From: CAYVDH01 sp964450355
GTDB lineage: Bacteria; Bacteroidota; Bacteroidia; NS11-12g; UBA955
Direction: 5' to 3'
Length of the DNA stretch: 10,834 bases
NCBI GenBank assembly: GCA_964450355.1
Contig: CAYVDH010000120.1
Location: 1 to 10,834, forward strand
Part shown: piece after piece, positions 9,001 through 10,834 of the stretch
How positions within the stretch are numbered: position 1 is the first letter of the stretch
Layout: every line of letters begins with the position of its first letter
Notes under the pieces: generated by a model
What the model saw: the letters and a program-made list of their open reading frames with translations, nothing else
Told to the model about the DNA's origin: nothing
The model's database searches: none
Made by a program: the position numbers and the translations under genes

Positions 9001-10352
9001 TAGAATTAAACTTAAGTCGTAGCGCTGAAGTAAGAATATTAGAGCCAAAAACTAAAAACATATTGTTTACAGCTAGTGTTCCTTACGGTTCATCTGTGTT
9101 TGTGGGTGAAGGTGATTCAGTTAAAAAAGGTTCTAAAATATGTAATTGGGATCCTTGGAATGCAGTTATCTTATCTGACTTAGCAGGTAAAATCCAATTT
9201 GAATCCATTATTGATGGTATCACTTTCAGAGAAGAAAATGATGAGGTAACAGGATTTGGAGAGAAAGTAATTATCGAAACCAAAGATAAAACCAAAACTC
9301 CTTCCATTAAAATCATAGGTAAAGACAAAACTGTGATTAAAGAGATAAACTTACCAGTAGGTGCTCACATTGCTGTAGAAGATGGCAAGAGCATTAAAGC
9401 GGGAGATATCATTGCAAAAATACCTCGTTCAGCTCGTGGAACAAGGGATATCACAGGAGGTTTGCCACGTGTTACTGAGTTATTCGAAGCTCGTAACCCA
9501 TCAAACCCAGCTACAGTATCTGAAATTGATGGTGTAGTGACTTATGGAGGCATCAAACGTGGTAACAGAGAGATTACAATTACCAGTAAAGATGGAGAAC
9601 AAAAGCATTACATGATTGCTTTATCTAAACACATCTTTGTGCAAGATAATGACTACATTAAAGCAGGTTCACCATTGTCTGATGGAGCAATCACTCCTCA
9701 AGATATTTTAAGAATCCAAGGACCAACAGCTGTTCAACGTTACATCCTTAATGGAATACAAGAAGTATATCGTTTACAAGGTGTAAAAATCAATGACAAA
9801 CACGTAGAAATCATTGTTCGTCAAATGATGCAAAAGATGGAAGTTGTAGAACCAGGAGATACTCAATTCTTAGAAGGTGAAATCGTTGAGAAATTTGAAT
9901 TGTTCAAAGAAAACGACTGGATATACGACAAAAAAATCGTATTGGATGCTGGCGATTCTGACAAATTGAAAGTGGGTCAAATCATTTCATTGCGTGAATT
10001 AAGAGACGAGAACAGTTCATTAAAACGTCAGGACAAAAAACAATTATTAGTAAGAGACTGTGTAACAGCAACTGCTGAGCCAGTATTACAAGGTATAACC
10101 AGAGCATCGTTAGCTACTCGTAGCTTTATGAGTGCTGCATCGTTCCAAGAAACAACTAAGGTATTGAACGAAGCTGCAATAGCAGGTAAATTAGATGAAA
10201 TGAGAGGTTTGAAAGAAAACGTAATCGTTGGACATTTAATTCCTGCAGGAACAGGTATGAGACAATACGACAATATAGTAGTAGGAAGCCAAGAGGAGTT
10301 TGATCGCTTAATGGCATCAAAAGCTGAGGGTGAAGCAGCTGCTTCTAACTAA
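6030..10352 (+). CDS. rpoC: DNA-directed RNA polymerase subunit beta-prime
   Basis: Beta-prime is the other pincer and carries the catalytic magnesium site. The 1440-residue product is full length for Bacteroidota. The zinc ribbon near the N-terminus uses C68, C70, C83 and C86. The catalytic loop NADFDGDQ is at 473-480, with magnesium-binding D475, D477 and D479. The bridge helix contains GARGSKEQIRQLGGMRGLMA from residue 732, followed by a short Gly-rich insertion (about 755-762) seen in Bacteroidota but not E. coli. The second zinc site uses C824, C898, C905 and C908. The trigger-loop residues L942, R943 and H946 lie in GTQLTLRTFH. A long domain inserted after the trigger loop, roughly 950-1125, resembles E. 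coli SI3 (for example VPYGSSVFVGEGDSVKKG), before GGLPRVTELFEAR resumes at 1143. The ATG at 6030 lies 42 nt after rpoB; AAGAG at 6019-6023 is a weak SD-like sequence. The gene ends 19 nt before a terminator. Confidence 0.98.
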   Translation: MSNLNKKNQKIKSNFTKIRIGLASPEGILQRSFGEVTKPETINYRSYKPEMGGLFCERIFGPIKDYECHCGKYKRIRYKGIVCDRCGVEVTEKKVRRERMGHINLIVPVAHIWYFRSLPNKIGYLLGLSTKKLDMVVYYERYIVIQSGEHESINKFDLLTEEEYLDILEKLPKENQHLDDSDPKKFVAKMGAEALWDLLTKIDLDGLSYSLRNQAATETSQQRKAEALKRLKVIESFRSANREGNINRPEWMILKMLPIIPPELRPLVPLEGGRFATSDLNDLYRRVIIRNNRLKRLIEIKAPEVILRNEKRMLQEAVDSLLDNTRRASAVKSDGNRPLKSLSDMLKGKQGRFRLNLLGKRVDYSGRSVIVVGPKLKLSECGLPKGMAAELFKPFIIRKLIERGVVKTVKSAKKIVDKKEPIIWEILENILKGHPVLLNRAPTLHRLGIQAFQPKLIEGKAIQLHPLTCTGFNADFDGDQMAVHVPLGNAAILEAQLLMLAPHNILNPANGSPIAVPSQDMVLGLYYITKGRKSTKDKPVKGEGITFYSPEEVTIAFNEGKADLHAHIKCKLKDKNEDGEIVTKLIDTTVGRVIFNQVVPDGVGYINQLLTKKSLRDIIANFVREVGVARTSKFLDDMKDLGFHYAFKGGLSFNLNYVQIPDAKEKLIEKARAEVDEIKFNYENGFITNNERYNQVIDIWTKINSQVGEILLKELADDNQGFNPIYMMLDSGARGSKEQIRQLGGMRGLMAKPQKNIGGGVGEIIENPILSNFKEGLSVLEYFISTHGARKGLADTALKTADAGYLTRRLHDVAQDVIITEQDCGTLRGLSLAAIKDNDDVVESLYERILGRTGLYDTYHPETGELIAKAGIEITEALAREIENSGVEEMEIRSVLTCETRNGVCAKCYGRNLANGRMVQIGEAVGVIAAQSIGEPGTQLTLRTFHVGGTASSIAAESQVIAKFDGIVTFDELKTVTVDQKDEESGKEIKVELNLSRSAEVRILEPKTKNILFTASVPYGSSVFVGEGDSVKKGSKICNWDPWNAVILSDLAGKIQFESIIDGITFREENDEVTGFGEKVIIETKDKTKTPSIKIIGKDKTVIKEINLPVGAHIAVEDGKSIKAGDIIAKIPRSARGTRDITGGLPRVTELFEARNPSNPATVSEIDGVVTYGGIKRGNREITITSKDGEQKHYMIALSKHIFVQDNDYIKAGSPLSDGAITPQDILRIQGPTAVQRYILNGIQEVYRLQGVKINDKHVEIIVRQMMQKMEVVEPGDTQFLEGEIVEKFELFKENDWIYDKKIVLDAGDSDKLKVGQIISLRELRDENSSLKRQDKKQLLVRDCVTATAEPVLQGITRASLATRSFMSAASFQETTKVLNEAAIAGKLDEMRGLKENVIVGHLIPAGTGMRQYDNIVVGSQEEFDRLMASKAEGEAAASN

Positions 10353-10371
10353 TTAGAAATTAACACATATT

Positions 10372-10410
10372 AAAAAAAGGGAATAACGTAAAAGTTGTTC
10401 CCTTTTTTTT
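10372..10410. terminator. Intrinsic terminator of the operon, likely bidirectional
   Basis: Bases 10372-10387 pair with 10394-10409 over 16 bp, with one G-U pair (10384:10397) and a 6-nt loop (GTAAAA). The G+C-containing core is GGGAATAAC / GTTGTTCCC. It is flanked by seven A on the left and eight T on the right, so a U-run follows the hairpin in transcripts of either strand. It begins 19 nt after the rpoC stop and is the obvious end of the rplK-rpoC transcript. It would also stop transcription arriving from a convergent gene on the right. Confidence 0.93.
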
Positions 10411-10508
10411 GGTTATTGGTTATTGGTTAATTGTTAATTGTTAATTGTTATTGGTTAAGTGTTATTGGTTAAGTGTTGAATTGGTATATTGTTATTGTTA
10501 AATTATAT
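10411..10508. repeat. Heptameric repeat array A (consensus KGTTAWT)
   Basis: Starting directly after the terminator T-run, the sequence divides without gaps into 7-mers from 10411 to 10480: GGTTATT twice, GGTTAAT, TGTTAAT twice, TGTTATT, GGTTAAG, TGTTATT, GGTTAAG, TGTTGAA. It then degrades to looser TTG/TTA-rich sequence. No C occurs on the + strand from 10403 to 10508 (106 nt). A period of 7 visits all three frames and stops are frequent, so it is not coding. Confidence 0.85.
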
Positions 10509-10511
10509 CGG

Positions 10512-10532
10512 ATACTGAGCTTGTCGAAGTAT
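10512..10532. repeat. Small imperfect inverted-repeat element (ACTGAGCTTGTCGAAGT)
   Basis: ATACT at 10512-10516 is the inverse complement of AGTAT at 10528-10532, around GAGCTTGTCGA. The inner CTT/AAG can pair as an alternative. The core CTTCGACAAGCTCAGT on the minus strand is, from memory, a sequence that recurs between genes in many bacterial genomes including Bacteroidota, so this may be one copy of a dispersed palindromic element. It interrupts the array A sequence, which resumes at about 10533. Dispersal cannot be shown from one window. Confidence 0.5.
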
Positions 10533-10578
10533 ATTGTTGAATTGTTACATTGTTGAGTTGTTAATTGTTAATTGTTAT
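10533..10578. repeat. Second block of array A-type repeats
   Basis: After the inverted-repeat element the same TTG/TTA-rich words return: three 8-mers starting TTGTT (TTGTTGAA, TTGTTACA, TTGTTGAG), then 7-mers TTGTTAA, TTGTTAA and TTGTTAT. The identity of the words on both sides suggests one tract that was split, or that grew around the palindromic element. No gene is visible. Confidence 0.7.
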
Positions 10579-10586
10579 GTGAACTT

Positions 10587-10754
10587 AGTTCTAAAATAGG
10601 CATTCTAAAATCTACGTATTAACTTCTGCGTTCTTACTTCTAACTTCTGCCTTCATACTTCTTCGTTCTAAATTCTAAATTCTGCGTTTAAAGTTCTGCG
10701 TTCTTACTTCTAACTTCTTATTTCTAACTTCTGCCTTTATACTTCTGCGTTTAA
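10587..10754. repeat. Heptameric repeat array B (consensus ACTTCTN), 24 phased units
   Basis: From 10587 to 10754 the sequence is exactly 24 consecutive 7-mers with no phase slip. Common units are ACTTCTG, ACTTCTA, CGTTCTT, AATTCTA, CGTTTAA and CCTTCAT. The most ordered part is 10622-10754 (19 units). A 25-bp block at 10624-10648 recurs exactly at 10694-10718, an offset of 70 bp or ten units. The + strand is pyrimidine-rich with G mainly in TGCG steps; the minus strand reads as AGAAGT-type words. There are no spacers of CRISPR type and no coding potential. Confidence 0.9.
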
Positions 10755-10834
10755 ATATCTTCAATCCTTTTAATACTATCCCCACTTGTGCGGCTGGGGT
10801 CCAGCAAATGCGTGAAATTTCCTTTTTTGAAGAT
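10751..10834 (-). other. Possible 3' end of a convergent gene (uncertain frame), or unassigned intergenic DNA
   Basis: Read on the minus strand from the window edge, one frame is open for 27 codons and ends at a TAA at 10751-10753, with C-terminal residues LLDPSRTSGDSIKRIEDI. The stop falls at the right edge of the heptad array, which would suit a gene whose 3' end meets the repeats. However, the other two minus frames are also open for a while; one stops sooner at a TAG, and the other runs on into the array. I do not recognise any of the three peptides. The segment also contains a small inverted repeat, CCCCA at 10780-10784 with TGGGG at 10795-10799, so it could equally be part of an intergenic element. 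Confidence 0.25.

Noticed and set aside
9000..9450. Foreign insertion in rpoC after the trigger loop
   Set aside because: The segment resembles the E. coli SI3 domain at the same position and matches its surroundings in composition, so it is a normal family domain.
10587..10754. CRISPR array
   Set aside because: The units are contiguous 7-mers without unique spacers of CRISPR size and no cas genes are present.

Overview
The window is a stretch of the core ribosomal-protein / RNA-polymerase operon of a low-GC member of the Bacteroidota. All genes are on the + strand, in the order rplK (5'-truncated by the window edge), rplA, rplJ, rplL, rpoB, rpoC. The phylum call rests on three things. RpoB and RpoC are close to the Bacteroidota form, including a short Gly-rich insertion just after the RpoC bridge-helix motif. 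None of the complete genes has a convincing Shine-Dalgarno sequence, and starts sit in A/T-rich leaders. The non-coding tail holds A/T-rich short-period repeats. I cannot place it to genus; a Chitinophagales- or Sphingobacteriales-like lineage is only a guess.

Layout: 2-409 L11 C-terminal part; 422-1117 L1; 1129-1650 L10; 1680-2057 L7/L12; 2058-2171 a structured 114-nt gap; 2172-5987 RNA polymerase beta (TTG start); 5988-6029 a short A-rich spacer; 6030-10352 beta-prime; 10372-10410 a strong bidirectional intrinsic terminator; 10411-10754 non-coding DNA made of two different heptameric (7-bp) repeat families, separated by a small inverted-repeat element; 10755-10834 unassigned DNA, perhaps the 3' end of a convergent gene.

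How the genes work together: L11, L1 and the L10-(L7/L12) stalk form the flexible factor-binding stalks of the 50S subunit. Beta and beta-prime form the catalytic core of RNA polymerase. Co-transcription couples translation capacity to transcription capacity, but L7/L12 is needed in several copies per ribosome while beta is needed once per polymerase, so expression has to step down between rplL and rpoB.

The coding genes look ordinary and intact. The most interesting signal is in that rplL-rpoB gap. A perfect 16-bp hairpin has an 11-nt loop containing 8 nt exactly complementary to a segment 18 nt 3' of the stem, which is the layout of an H-type RNA pseudoknot with an A-rich third loop. It lies just upstream of a TTG start codon for rpoB. 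A second item of interest is the 7-bp phased repeat tract after the rpoC terminator.
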